DNA of 64,000 nucleotides, from positions 1 through 64,000 of the forward strand of contig NZ_JBJKOP010000034.1 of NCBI RefSeq assembly GCF_046707225.1. Reading direction: 5' to 3'. How positions within the stretch are numbered: position 1 is the stretch's first letter; every line of letters starts with the position of its first letter. The notes under the pieces were generated by a model, which saw only the letters and a program-made list of their open reading frames with translations, did no database searches and was not told the origin of the DNA. This document shows positions 49,544 to 58,774 of the stretch, piece after piece. The DNA is from Caproicibacter sp046707225. Lineage in GTDB: Bacteria; Bacillota; Clostridia; Oscillospirales; Acutalibacteraceae. A program made the translations under genes and the position numbers.

Positions 49544-49901
49544 GATCGACATTGAAACATTCAGCAGCGTGAGTCTTCAGAAGTGCAGCGTGTACAAGTA
49601 CGCAGAGTCCCCGGATTTTCAGATTATCCTCTTCGGATACAGCGTGGACGGCGGCGAAGTGAAGGTTGTTGACCTTCTGCAAGGCGAAGCCATACCGCAG
49701 GAAATTCTCAATGCCCTCACGGACGATAACGTTGTCAAACGGGCACACAACAGCGGATTTGAACGGGTGTGCCTGTCTCGGTATCTCGCCGACACGGGCG
49801 TCAGCCTTGACTCATTCCATGATAATCACCCTCTGTCCGGGGAGTGCGCCCGGTTTCTGCGTCCGTCCTCATGGCGCTGCTCCATGACATGGGCGGCCTA
49901 G
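49530..49901 (+). pseudogene. N-terminal fragment of a phage-type DNA polymerase
   Basis: The 123 residues MRTLEIDIETFSSVSLQKCS, in part, then YAESPDFQIILFGYS and VVKRAHNSGFERVCLSRYL, form the start of the 3'-5' exonuclease of family A polymerases used by phages (DIET carries the catalytic Asp and Glu). A full protein would be about 600 residues. The frame ends at a TAG after CSMTWAA, and the next bases (CCCGCCAAACTTG) are unrelated. A deletion has removed the rest of the gene and the module. Confidence 0.7.
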
Positions 49902-49904
49902 AAA

Positions 49905-50003
49905 AGCCCGCCAAACTTGTAAGTCTGGAGGGTTGAAGCACTGCTATATTCAGGCATTAAGATAGACCCGCCAAACTCACATTTTTTTGTTGGGCGGGTA
50001 GCG
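49905..50003. repeat. CCCGCCAAACT repeats at the deletion junction
   Basis: CCCGCCAAACT occurs at about 49906 and again at about 49968, with the inverted core TGGGCGGG near 49991. The first copy begins exactly where the polymerase fragment ends. The 263 bases from 49902 to 50164 have no gene. The repeats may be the footprint of the deletion or an element end. Confidence 0.4.
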
Positions 50004-50027
50004 CCTCTACTTTTAATCCATATAAAA

Positions 50028-50056
50028 AAAACCTGCCACACATAAGGGCAGGTTTT
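50028..50056 (-). terminator. Terminator of the BceAB operon
   Basis: AAAACCTGCC and GGCAGGTTTT form a 10-base stem. On the minus strand the stem ends in TTTTTTTTATA. It lies 110 bases beyond the permease stop. Confidence 0.8.
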
Positions 50057-50164
50057 CAACGCAATCCACTGCAGCCAGACTGTCATCATGCTTACGCACC
50101 TTAGTCCCTCGGCTTTACGTCCCTGCCTTTCGGCAGGTTTGCCCTTTACATAACGGTATAAAAT

Positions 50165-52393
50165 CTATTTTTCTATGTTTCTTCTGAAAAGAACAAATGT
50201 GGCTATGAAATAACAGATCAAAACGATCAGAAAAACGCCGTACACTTCCAGAATGTTTGCGACCACATGACTCACGGTGACATACGGAATATAACTGCGA
50301 TAGTTTGTCAAGGCAAGGTATGCAAGCCCCATTCCAGCTCCAAAAAATGCGATAAATACCGGAATTCCAAACCAGATGGACATTTGCTGCCGGATGTAGG
50401 TGCCGATCTGCTTCTGGTCAACGCCTAAATCTTCAATGATCTGAAAACGCCGTTTATGCTCCGTGGCGTCCATCAACTGCTGCAAGGCCAGAACCGTGAA
50501 GCATATGACGATCAGGATCAGGCTTGTGTACGTGCCTCCCAGCCTGAGCATCAGGGAATTCGAGATCCCCTCGTTTAGCTGAAGTGTTTTCAAACGGATA
50601 AACCCGCCCCCTTCAGGGAAGGTTTCCGAATGGCCCATCCATTGGCTTACCGCTTCATTTATCTTTTCAGCACTGTTATAACTGAGCGGTTTCGTGGTGT
50701 TGACCGCATAATAAGTCGTTGCAATTGTAAGAGCCTTACATACGTTGTCCGGTAAAATATATGCCGCTTCCATACCGCTTGTAAAAATGCCCATACCGAC
50801 GTTCACCTGATAATCAGCGTCCGGTGCTTTTGTAAGCGTAACATTTTCCGCCTGAATGACCGGATGTTCCGCATCAAATTGCTTGATCGCATCGGATAGG
50901 GCTGTGTTGGACCAGGCTACGGCGAATCCGTGATCGGGTAAGGACACTTCGGGATATCCGCACATATGGAGCAGTGCGTTATAATCGCTGAGCGACACAG
51001 CAAGGAAGGGCATATCTTTTTTTATCTTTATATTGAAATCACTGCCCTTCAAATAATATGTTTTCACATTCGCAGAGCTTTTCACAGCATATCCTTCACG
51101 GTTCAGGCAATCGTCAATATAGGAAGCATCCATGCTTGTCTTCGGTAGCTCGTCCATACTTTTTGCCGTTCCATATTGCGAAAAAATCTGCACATCATAG
51201 ATGGACCGCTCTTTTAAGTAGCCGTCCACCTCTCCCGTAATAGTTGGGAGCCAGCCGAGTAATATAAGGGCGCTCAGCAAAACGCAGGTAAGCACCGCCA
51301 TCGTATTCGCATTGGTTTTCAACTTGGAAGCGACCTGACCCAGCAGAAACAAATGCTTGTACCGAAAGCTTACCGATTTTCTTTTGGCAAGAATCAGCAG
51401 CCACGAGAAGCAGTGATAGGCGGCGATTATGCCAAATAACATCATTCCGATTGCGAGTATCGGCGGGAGCATCGTATAGATACTTCCCCTCAGAATACCG
51501 GCCCTTAGCATCTCATCAAAGAGGCCGTTCATGCTTAGAAGGGAAACGCCCGAAACAACGCTTGTGATGGAAAGCAATGCCGCAAACAAACCTCCCTCTT
51601 TCTTAAATCTGACGGTAGCGATAAAAAATCCCGCGGCCAGCAGAAGAAAGGCCACTGTTCCCACAAGGCAAAGAAGCGCTGAATCGACTCCTGATCCGCT
51701 CAGTTTACTCCAGACCGGGAAAATCGCGCGAACGCATAAATACAAAATTCCTATTGCGAGACAAGCGGCCACAATCAGACTTTTGAAAAGCATGTCCTTT
51801 ACGGTGGCCGTGCTTTCGGTCTGCTGTTCTTCGTGCAGCATGTCGATGATTTTCTGTTTCCGGATCACGCGGATGTTGCCAAAACCGATAATTATAAACA
51901 GGGCAGCGAAAAACAAAAGCGTCCACGCGATGGTGTCGGGATAGACTGAAAAGTACATTCGGTAGCTCTCTCCGAAGGATGCCATGATGATCGCGCTGAC
52001 GATCTGCGACATCAACGTGCCCAGCAGGATTCCCAATGCCACGGCGATGAGCCCCATGAGCAGCATTTCAATAAAGAACAAATACGCGACCGTCCTCTGC
52101 TCCATCCCCATGATGATTTGCAGCGCGAATTCCTTTTTCCTCCGTTTTATCATATAGCGGTTGACGTAGGTAATCAGGAACACCAGCAGCAGAGCAATGA
52201 GCGGTACGATGATCTTCATTTTGTCCGAAAAGTATTCCAAGTTCATCTGGATCGGCAGTCTGCTGTTATAGAAAGGGCTCGTGATGGACAGGAAGCCGTA
52301 AAACAGGCCGACCGATAAAACCATGGTCAGTAAATAGATCAGATAATCCTTTGCGGAACGCTTTACGTTCCTGACAGCCAGTTTAACGTACAT
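50165..52393 (-). CDS. bceB: BceB-type ABC transporter permease
   Basis: The 742-residue membrane protein has about ten hydrophobic segments. The pattern is one at the N-terminus, a group to about residue 330, a large extracellular domain (residues 390-610) and a C-terminal group (SLILIVICFTVLALQQL and others). This is the layout of BceB/FtsX-type permeases. The extracellular domain senses peptide antibiotics such as bacitracin. With BceA it frees lipid targets and signals to the neighbouring kinase. It overlaps bceA by 11 bases. Confidence 0.85.
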   Translation of the reverse strand: MYVKLAVRNVKRSAKDYLIYLLTMVLSVGLFYGFLSITSPFYNSRLPIQMNLEYFSDKMKIIVPLIALLLVFLITYVNRYMIKRRKKEFALQIIMGMEQRTVAYLFFIEMLLMGLIAVALGILLGTLMSQIVSAIIMASFGESYRMYFSVYPDTIAWTLLFFAALFIIIGFGNIRVIRKQKIIDMLHEEQQTESTATVKDMLFKSLIVAACLAIGILYLCVRAIFPVWSKLSGSGVDSALLCLVGTVAFLLLAAGFFIATVRFKKEGGLFAALLSITSVVSGVSLLSMNGLFDEMLRAGILRGSIYTMLPPILAIGMMLFGIIAAYHCFSWLLILAKRKSVSFRYKHLFLLGQVASKLKTNANTMAVLTCVLLSALILLGWLPTITGEVDGYLKERSIYDVQIFSQYGTAKSMDELPKTSMDASYIDDCLNREGYAVKSSANVKTYYLKGSDFNIKIKKDMPFLAVSLSDYNALLHMCGYPEVSLPDHGFAVAWSNTALSDAIKQFDAEHPVIQAENVTLTKAPDADYQVNVGMGIFTSGMEAAYILPDNVCKALTIATTYYAVNTTKPLSYNSAEKINEAVSQWMGHSETFPEGGGFIRLKTLQLNEGISNSLMLRLGGTYTSLILIVICFTVLALQQLMDATEHKRRFQIIEDLGVDQKQIGTYIRQQMSIWFGIPVFIAFFGAGMGLAYLALTNYRSYIPYVTVSHVVANILEVYGVFLIVLICYFIATFVLFRRNIEK

Positions 52394-53150
52394 CGGACAG
52401 ATCGCCTCCCAACAGGGACATCACGTCCAGAATCTTCCCGAACAATTCTTTCCGAGTCTGTTTTCCGCGCAGGATTTCCGTAAAAATCCGGCCGTCCTTG
52501 AGAATCAGAATCCTTTTTGCATAGCTGGCGGTGAAGGCATCGTGGGTCACCATCAGGATTGTCGCGTTCAGCTCCCGGTTCATCGTCTGCATGGTGCTCA
52601 GCAGCATTTGGGAGGAACGGCTGTCCAGAGCGCCTGTAGGTTCGTCGGCCAGAATCAGCTTCGGGTGATTGACCATAGCTCTGGCACAGGCGCACCGCTG
52701 CTTCTGGCCTCCGGAAACCTGATAGGGGAACTTGTCCAGAATCGGAAGGATATCAAGAGCCGAAGCCATCTGTTCGACCCGTTCGTCAATTTGGGCGGCG
52801 GGCACTTTGTTGATCGTCAGCGCCATGGCGATATTTTCACCAATGGTCAGTGTATCCAGTAGATTGAAATCCTGAAAAATGAATCCGAGATTTTCTCTGC
52901 GAAAACGGGCCATGTCTTTTTCATTGATTTCGGTGACGTCGGTGCTGTCCAGAAAAATATGCCCGGCGCTTGCCGTGTCGATGGTGGAGATACAATTCAG
53001 GAGCGTGGTTTTACCTGACCCTGAAGCGCCCATAATGGCAATGAATTCTCCGCTTTGCACTTCAAAAGAGATATCGTCAATGGCTTTGGTGACATTGCCC
53101 TTGTTTCCATAGTATTTCTCCATATGCTCGACTTTTAAAATTTGTCCCAT
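52383..53150 (-). CDS. bceA: BceA-type ABC transporter ATPase
   Basis: Walker A GASGSGKTT (near residue 42), signature VSGGQKQR (near 142) and Walker B LILADEPTGALD (near 165) are all intact. The 255-residue length fits single-domain ATPases of the MacB/BceA group. The ATG at 53150 follows GAGGTGAAGCAG. It forms the peptide-antibiotic resistance transporter with the next gene and is probably induced by the BceRS system upstream. Confidence 0.9.
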   Translation of the reverse strand: MGQILKVEHMEKYYGNKGNVTKAIDDISFEVQSGEFIAIMGASGSGKTTLLNCISTIDTASAGHIFLDSTDVTEINEKDMARFRRENLGFIFQDFNLLDTLTIGENIAMALTINKVPAAQIDERVEQMASALDILPILDKFPYQVSGGQKQRCACARAMVNHPKLILADEPTGALDSRSSQMLLSTMQTMNRELNATILMVTHDAFTASYAKRILILKDGRIFTEILRGKQTRKELFGKILDVMSLLGGDLSDVR

Positions 53151-53232
53151 CTGCTTCACCTCACATTCATCATAACGGATCTGGTGATCCAAGTGTATCG
53201 ACTTTCCTTACGAAGTTCTTACAAAAATGTAA

Positions 53233-53261
53233 GAAGTGCAGAAATTTCAATTCTGCACTTC
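53233..53261 (-). terminator. Hairpin at the end of the BceS kinase gene
   Basis: GAAGTGCAGAA and TTCTGCACTTC form an 11-base stem overlapping the kinase stop, followed on the minus strand by TTACATTTTTG. The 83 bases to bceA then hold a separate promoter region with TGTAAG and CGTAAG repeats, which could be a BceR site. Confidence 0.7.
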
Positions 53262-54260
53262 TACAAAATCTCCTTTTGGAAAGCTCAATTTCACTGCTGT
53301 TCCTTGTCCTGAATTTGATTCGATTGAAAGATCGATGCCCAACTTATCACTCAGGCGCTTGCAGAGATACAGTCCAATGCCGGTAGAATTTTGACTGGTT
53401 CGTCCGTTTTGACCGGTAAATCCTTTGTCAAAAACACGCGGCAGGTCGCTTTCCGGAATCCCGATTCCGTTATCACAGACAGAAAGAATGACCTTGCTTT
53501 GCTCCGGGCTGACCTTGAATTTCAGGATTGGTTCCTCTGTCCGATATTTTACTGCGTTGGCGATCAACTGGTTCAGGATGAAGCCGATCCATTTTTCATC
53601 GGTATAGACCGTGCATTCGCAATTCTCGATCTGAACGCCTATGTGGTTCTGAAGCAGGAGCTGCTTGTTTTCTGAAACGGCCTGATGGATCATACCGGCC
53701 AACACGGTTTCTTTAATCAGATAGTCCTTTTCAACGTTTTCGCTCCGGGCGTAATAGAGCGCCTGCTGGGTAAAATGATTGATTTTCTCCAATTCGATCA
53801 GCAGCTTTCTCGTAGTATCGGATTTATTGTTTTCACAGACTAGCTGCATGGCGGCAATCGGCGTTTTCACATCGTGTATCCATTGCTCAATATATTCCTT
53901 GTATTCTTTTCGCTCCCTCCGGGACGCGGATACCTGCTCGATCATGGATTTATTCGCCGCTTTTAATAAGCTGTAATAAAAACGGTCGTCTGCATGCTCC
54001 GGACGATCCATGACTTCCCCGATTAAGAATTTCTGATCCAGGTGATCAAGCTGTGACTGGATTTTTCTGAAATAACGGTTCCGGAAATAATACCGCACAT
54101 TGATGTAACATACAAGAATGAGGAACCATATCACGAGAAGGATGCCGATGATTCCTTTGCCGATATTTACTGATGCGAGAAAGGCGGAGCACAGAACCGC
54201 CGAGAAGATATTGACGAGGATGCAGGGCAATTGATCCTTCAAATACTCTTTGTAGCTCAT
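53247..54260 (-). CDS. bceS: BceS-type sensor histidine kinase
   Basis: Two N-terminal membrane helices (residues 13-30 and 34-52) with only a short extracellular loop make this an intramembrane-sensing kinase. The H box EWIHDVKTPIAAM has the phosphorylated His near 130, the N box is NQLIANAVKYR near 230, and DNGIGIPESD and GIGLYL form the ATP lid. These kinases do not sense antibiotics directly; they read flux through BceAB. It overlaps the regulator gene by four bases. Confidence 0.85.
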   Translation of the reverse strand: MSYKEYLKDQLPCILVNIFSAVLCSAFLASVNIGKGIIGILLVIWFLILVCYINVRYYFRNRYFRKIQSQLDHLDQKFLIGEVMDRPEHADDRFYYSLLKAANKSMIEQVSASRRERKEYKEYIEQWIHDVKTPIAAMQLVCENNKSDTTRKLLIELEKINHFTQQALYYARSENVEKDYLIKETVLAGMIHQAVSENKQLLLQNHIGVQIENCECTVYTDEKWIGFILNQLIANAVKYRTEEPILKFKVSPEQSKVILSVCDNGIGIPESDLPRVFDKGFTGQNGRTSQNSTGIGLYLCKRLSDKLGIDLSIESNSGQGTAVKLSFPKGDFVEVQN

Positions 54261-54922
54261 ATCAGATATCCTTGACGGTGCTTTGTCATAATGAAATCGG
54301 TGACACCGATTTGCTTCAACTTCTCACGGAGCCTCGTCATATTCACGCTCAGGGCGTTATCGTCCACATAAAGCTGGTTATCCCATAAATACTCCACCAG
54401 ATCTGCGCGGGGAACGATTTTGCCGGCGTTATGAAAAAGAAACGCCATAATTTTCAGTTCGTTTCTTGTAAGCTCAACCGATCGGCTCTGAAATTCCACG
54501 CGGCTGCTTTCCGGATAAAGAGTCACATCTTTATATGTCATTGTTTCTGCCTGCCCGGACGGATAGGCGCGTTTCAGCAGCGAGGAAATCCGTGCCAGCA
54601 GAATCGACGTATTATATGGCTTTGTAATGAAACCGTCGCCGCCCAGCATGATGCCGTTCAGTTCGTCCATATCGGTGTTCCGACTTGTGACGAAAATGAC
54701 TGGCACATTGGAGAACGTCCGTATTTTCGAGCACACTTTAAAGCCGTCCTGCACGGGAAGATTGATATCAAGCAAAATCAAATGCGGGATGTCGTTTTTA
54801 ACAGCTTCGGCTACCTTTGAAAAGTCAGTGATGACAGTTACTTCATACCCGTTGCTTTGTAACAGGTTTGACAGTTCTTCCTGAATTACGGGGTCGTCTT
54901 CGACAATGGTGATCCGATACAT
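54257..54922 (-). CDS. bceR: BceR-type OmpR-family response regulator
   Basis: The receiver domain starts YRITIVEDDPVIQEEL, with acidic pocket EDD near 8-9, the phosphorylated Asp in LILLDINLP near 53 and Lys in ITKPYN near 103. A C-terminal winged helix (VELTRNELKIMAFLFHNAGK, in part) binds DNA. The ATG at 54922 follows AAGGAGTGAG; upstream codons belong to an HTH gene and spacer. It should activate bceAB. Confidence 0.9.
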   Translation of the reverse strand: MYRITIVEDDPVIQEELSNLLQSNGYEVTVITDFSKVAEAVKNDIPHLILLDINLPVQDGFKVCSKIRTFSNVPVIFVTSRNTDMDELNGIMLGGDGFITKPYNTSILLARISSLLKRAYPSGQAETMTYKDVTLYPESSRVEFQSRSVELTRNELKIMAFLFHNAGKIVPRADLVEYLWDNQLYVDDNALSVNMTRLREKLKQIGVTDFIMTKHRQGYLI

Positions 54923-54929
54923 TTTTGGC

Positions 54930-55115
54930 TCACTCCTTTCGCTCCGTTTTCTTTCGTCTTGCGTCCGCAGGTTTTTCCGCGTCTTTTGGGATCGCCCATG
55001 CGTGACCAAAGCGGACAGCGCCCTCAATACGGTTCTCTTCACAAAGCTTCTGTATTCTGCGCTCTGAAATTTCCCATTTTTCAGCAGCCTGCTGGACGGA
55101 AATATAATCAAGCAT
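54930..55115 (-). CDS. Small helix-turn-helix protein
   Basis: The 61-residue protein MLDYISVQQAAEKWEISERR, in part, IQKLCEENRIEGAVRFGHAW and AIPKDAEKP is an excisionase-like HTH of the type found in clostridial regulators. It is cotranscribed with bceR, seven bases ahead. A decayed copy lies at 61500-61690 ahead of the other response regulator. The role is unknown. Confidence 0.7.
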   Translation of the reverse strand: MLDYISVQQAAEKWEISERRIQKLCEENRIEGAVRFGHAWAIPKDAEKPADARRKKTERKE

Positions 55116-55144
55116 ACTTGCCCTCCGTATCGTATTATTTTTAT

Positions 55145-55173
55145 AGTATATACGGAGAAGCGAATGAAAGCAA
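55145..55173 (-). promoter_or_regulatory. Promoter for the HTH-BceR-BceS operon
   Basis: On the minus strand TTGCTT (55173-55168) and TATACT (55150-55145) are 17 bases apart. The -10 lies in GTATATAC. Very similar sequence occurs at about 61787-61823, ahead of the second HTH copy. Confidence 0.65.
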
Positions 55174-55242
55174 GTTCCCGTTTTCTAATCATGCGGAAAT
55201 CATAGCGCAGTAGGGGTAAAGAGATCCCCCTCGCTTATCTGC

Positions 55243-55425
55243 TCGGAGGCCGCCTTGTACTGCTTGTCGGCGTCCCATTTCTGCTCCTTCAGGAGTGGAA
55301 GCAGGCTGGAAAGATATCAGACGGATTTCAGGTCGCAGTTCACCAGCCGGAGGACGGAGTCGGCTGAAAGCAGGGCCACCGCCGAGAGGGCGTCGTGGGC
55401 GATATAACTGCCGCAGTCGACGATG
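55243..55425 (-). pseudogene. Internal relic of the ICE cpaE gene
   Basis: These 183 bases align without gaps to 16709-16891 inside the CpaE-like gene, with most bases identical by eye. The relic covers the part around VDCGSYIAHD and the following helix. Neither end of the gene is present. It is evidence of a second, now lost, copy of a related conjugative element on this side of the attachment site. Confidence 0.8.
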
Positions 55426-55645
55426 TAGGATATGATCCATACCCAGTACGTCTTTGGTACATTGAAAGGCTTCTCTTGACATATTACCGCTGGTAGTAAC
55501 GAAAACACTCTTTTTAAAGTAATATTTCGTACTCTTTTCGATAATCACCTGCGGAATCTTTACAAATTTCAGTCGGTTATCGATCCGATCCAACAAAAAA
55601 GCAAAGCTTCTCCCAAGTAGCCGACACAGATTTTCAGATTCGGTA
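55426..55645 (-). pseudogene. Relic of an amidohydrolase-family gene
   Basis: The minus strand reads GYLGEALLF, then in another frame FLLDRIDNRLKFVKIPQ and YFKKSVFVTTSGNMSREAFQ, in part, CTKDVLGMDHI. This matches the C-terminal half of amidohydrolase-2 (ACMSD-like) enzymes, where H-L-G-E and D-R-x-D-N-R occur. The frame is broken and it fuses directly to the cpaE relic, so it is dead. Confidence 0.55.
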
Positions 55646-55772
55646 TTTCAAAATGTATTTGCCACAAAACAAAGCCATATTCTTTTTCACCGTTCCAGTT
55701 CATTGCGGGCTGTTTCCAGCTCTTTTGCGGGAAGAGTGTCGCTACCCTAAGGGTATGATGGATAGACAGAAT

Positions 55773-56312
55773 CTATTTCCTGTGTATTTCCATGGTTACC
55801 ATACCGCCGCCTGTGGCGGGGGAATTCGCTACCGTCAGGGTTCCACCATGCTGCTTTACAATGGAATCTGCAATAAACAGCCCCATTCCGTAATGCAGCT
55901 TCGAATTGCGGCTGAAATCTCCCTGGTAAAACTGACTTGTTGCACGTTTCAAATCTTCGGGAGAAAACCCTTTCCCACCATCCGTAACGGTGAATCTGAT
56001 TTTATTGCCCTCCGACGACACAGAAAACCAAATTGTCCCATGCTCCGGAGAATAGTCAACCGCGTTCGACACGATGTTTATTATGGCTCTTTGCATTAAG
56101 GAGACGTCAGCGCGGATAATATCCGGCAGATCCTTTTCCTTGAATTCTGTTTTCAATTGCTTCACCGAGGCCAGCGCACCAATCTGCGCGTAAAGCTCAT
56201 CCAAAAAGGTTCTGATCGGAGTGTCTTTTCGCCGAAGGGAAAAACCGGCTTCCGCTTTGGAGATGTTGATCAGCATCTGCACATACCGCTCCATTTGATC
56301 CGCGTTTTTCAT
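55773..56312 (-). pseudogene. C-terminal fragment of a sensor histidine kinase
   Basis: This 179-codon frame has the N box NIVSNAVDYS (near residue 83), the G1 box TDGGKGFSPED and the G2 box MGLFIADSIV. The phospho-accepting His box and the sensor part are missing. The frame begins exactly where the truncated ABC ATPase ends, so a deletion has fused two genes. It could still bind ATP but cannot act as a kinase alone. The domain closely resembles kinases of lantibiotic-immunity loci. Confidence 0.75.
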
Positions 56313-56920
56313 GATATAGCGGGTATATGGTCGGCGATCAGTTCCACTTCGGAAAGAATATGGCTGGACAGGATCACCGTAATTCCCTGTTCGGGGAAAG
56401 AGCGGATCAGCTCGCGCAGATCCTGTATGCCGATTGGGTCAAGGCCATTGGTCGGCTCGTCCAGAATCAAAAGCTTCGGATGATTCAGTAGGGCGATCGC
56501 GATGCCGAGGCGCTGCTTCATTCCCATGGAAAACTGTCCGGCGCGCTTATGTCCGGTATCGGTCAGGCTGACGGTTTCCAGCACTTCATGAATACGGGAA
56601 TCCGGCAGATTAAGCAGTAGCGTGCGAACCTTCAGGTTCTCTTTGGCGGTAAGGTTTTCATACAGCGGCGGCGATTCAATCAATGCGCCGATATCGGATA
56701 AATCCCCGCGGCTCCACGGATGGCCTTCGAAAATAATTTCACCGGAAGTCGGGCGCAGCATCCCGGTGATCATCTTCAGTGTTGTCGATTTTCCGGCGCC
56801 GTTCGGCCCCAACAGGCCGTAGACGGAATTCCTCTGAATGGAAAGCGAAAGCTTGTTGACGGCATGCTGTCCTTTAAAATCCCTGCATAGCCGATTCGTT
56901 TGTAAGAGATAGGAATCCAT
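56309..56920 (-). pseudogene. Truncated lantibiotic-immunity ABC ATPase
   Basis: Walker A GPNGAGKST (near residue 37), signature FSMGMKQR (near 133) and Walker B LLILDEPTNGLD (near 155) are intact. The protein stops after SEVELIADHIPAIS, about 200 residues, whereas LanF-type ATPases have about 230-300. The missing end was replaced by the kinase fragment. A GGAAGATGTTT segment precedes the ATG at 56920. It may retain ATPase activity, but its permease partners are uncertain. Confidence 0.7.
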
Positions 56921-57017
56921 AAACATCTTCCTTTCGTTGTTTATTCTCAACTATAAAAGGAAAGTTTAAAGATTTCATAAAGAGAAAAGGCACTATAACT
57001 ACCGCGTAAATAGTTAT

Positions 57018-57129
57018 CCCCCGGCACATTCCAGTTTCACAGAGCCGGTAAAGCCGTCGCCTTTCACCGCAATGTAATTGCCGGCGGACGACAGCTTGAT
57101 CGTTTTAGAAATATCACCCGTGCTTTCGA
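57018..57129 (-). pseudogene. Tail fragment of an unidentified gene
   Basis: In a different frame from the permease that ends at 57130, the minus strand reads DDPEVLIESTGDISKTIKLS, in part, SAGNYIAVKGDGFTGSVKLE and a stop. This looks like the beta-rich end of a secreted or membrane-attached protein. The start is missing because the permease frame runs into it. The source gene is unknown. Confidence 0.4.
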
Positions 57130-57963
57130 TCAGCACCTCGGGATCATCCGTTCCCGCCGGTTGCGCCTGCCGCGGCCGCCTTTCTTTGGGGATGCGGCTG
57201 TGACCGCGTCTTTCCCCGGAAGATGAGTGATGACCGCGGTCAGCAGTATCATGGCTAATAATACGCAGCTGCCGATGAAGGCGTTCTGCGTGGAAGCATA
57301 GCCGCCCGCGGTATCGGACACAAACCCTTCGCCGCCAAACCCAACGATACTGAGTCCGGCTGAAAGCGGATACAGGTTGCGCAGCACGGGATTCTTGAAG
57401 AATATCGCCATATATCCGAGCAGAAACGCAGCCACGGCCCCGCCCCGGAAAGCGCCTTGCTTACGCCCGCATAACGCAATCAGCGGAAGTTCGCCGATAC
57501 AGGTAAACAGCGCCATGGCGGTCATCTGCACGCTTCCTGAAAAAACGACGGGCAGCGTCAGGTTTTCCCGGCAGCTGACGAGTCCCACCAGCAGCGTCAT
57601 CAGCGCGGCAAAAAATCCGAGCAGAAGCGCGATGATTCCGAGCGCGGTCAGTTTCCCGGTCATCAGGCGCGGAAAGCCGACGGGGACGGTCATCAGGCTT
57701 TTCAGCGTGTCGTCCGTATATTCCCGGCTGATCATATAGCCGCCGATCAGGGCGAGAATCATCGGAAAGAAAATCGTCATGTTGTTCCAGATGGTGCTGT
57801 TCACCAGATCGGGGAATGTGTAGTTCAAAACGCTCTTCGCGTCGTCCGACATGACATTTTGCATGACAATGGAAATCACCGGGGAGCAGGCCGCGCCGAT
57901 CAAGCCGACGAGAATCACGCTGTACCGTTTCAGCTTTTGAAATTCCGTGAGAATCAGGTTCAT
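57130..57963 (-). CDS. Lantibiotic-immunity ABC permease (LanG/LanE-like)
   Basis: The 277-residue membrane protein has six hydrophobic segments (residues 15-35, 58-78, 103-128, 140-165, 178-195 and 233-250). The motif YMISREYTDDTLKSLMTVP, in part, is typical of ABC-2-type immunity permeases. The final 25 residues are basic (KKGGRGRRNRRERMIPRC) and probably come from fusion with a foreign fragment. It follows the other permease by 16 bases and works with the ATPase at 58758. Confidence 0.75.
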   Translation of the reverse strand: MNLILTEFQKLKRYSVILVGLIGAACSPVISIVMQNVMSDDAKSVLNYTFPDLVNSTIWNNMTIFFPMILALIGGYMISREYTDDTLKSLMTVPVGFPRLMTGKLTALGIIALLLGFFAALMTLLVGLVSCRENLTLPVVFSGSVQMTAMALFTCIGELPLIALCGRKQGAFRGGAVAAFLLGYMAIFFKNPVLRNLYPLSAGLSIVGFGGEGFVSDTAGGYASTQNAFIGSCVLLAMILLTAVITHLPGKDAVTAASPKKGGRGRRNRRERMIPRC

Positions 57964-57979
57964 CGTGTCATGCTCCTTT

Positions 57980-58774
57980 CTATCGTTCGCGCCGGTCGTA
58001 AATCCGGATCATCAGCGCGGCGGATATCCCTGACAGCACGGCAAGGATTCCAATGCAGACCGGGGTCGATACAAAATAAGGGCGCATGCTTTCATAAAAC
58101 ACCGCCGACGCACCGGTTCCCGGACTGTAAAACTGAAAAATCCATTTTTGAATCAGAGGGATCGGCAATATTGTTCCGATATTGAAACCCACGGGTGCTT
58201 TCATCCCCAAATCGGTAAGATGAAACACATAGTTTACAATGGTATAGAACAGCGTGATCACAATCGAAATCAGATTGTTTTTATTAAACCACACGACCAG
58301 AACCACGCAGGGCAGAGCCGCCGCCAGCATCATAAAGCCCAGCAAAAGGCTGAGAATGAATTTTTGCCCAAGGTTGATGAAAACCATGCCGAGCAGCTTC
58401 GCGCAGACCGCGCTGGCCAGAAAGCCCGCAACGGAATAAACGATGGAGACAGCCGCCATAACGCTGATTTTTGCCAGAACGAGCTTGCCTTTTGAAACCG
58501 GGATCGTCATCAGGTTTTTCAGCGTGTCGCTGTCCTGTTCCGTGAAAAACAGCGATGTTGAAAGAACGGCCAAAACCGGCAGCAGAAGAAGATAGTCCCC
58601 CGGGTCGACAACGCCTGAAAACAGGTTGTCGTAATCTTGCCCTCCCGGGGTTTTCCAGTACATGAGCGCCGTTAAAGCGGGAAAAGCAAAAGCAGCCAGT
58701 GTCGCCAGAAAAAACAGGGGCCGCCGCTTGAATTTCTGAAATTCGCAGAAGATCAGATTATGCAATGCCCTCAC
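57980..58774 (-). CDS. Lantibiotic-immunity ABC permease (LanE/LanG-like)
   Basis: The 264-residue protein has six hydrophobic segments and the motif FFTEQDSDTLKNLMTIPVSK, in part, as in its neighbour. Both start with EFQKFKR or EFQKLKR, showing that they are paralogues. Together they should form the membrane part of a transporter that removes lantibiotics or related peptides from the membrane. The start overlaps the ATPase gene by 17 bases. Confidence 0.8.
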   Translation of the reverse strand: MRALHNLIFCEFQKFKRRPLFFLATLAAFAFPALTALMYWKTPGGQDYDNLFSGVVDPGDYLLLLPVLAVLSTSLFFTEQDSDTLKNLMTIPVSKGKLVLAKISVMAAVSIVYSVAGFLASAVCAKLLGMVFINLGQKFILSLLLGFMMLAAALPCVVLVVWFNKNNLISIVITLFYTIVNYVFHLTDLGMKAPVGFNIGTILPIPLIQKWIFQFYSPGTGASAVFYESMRPYFVSTPVCIGILAVLSGISAALMIRIYDRRER

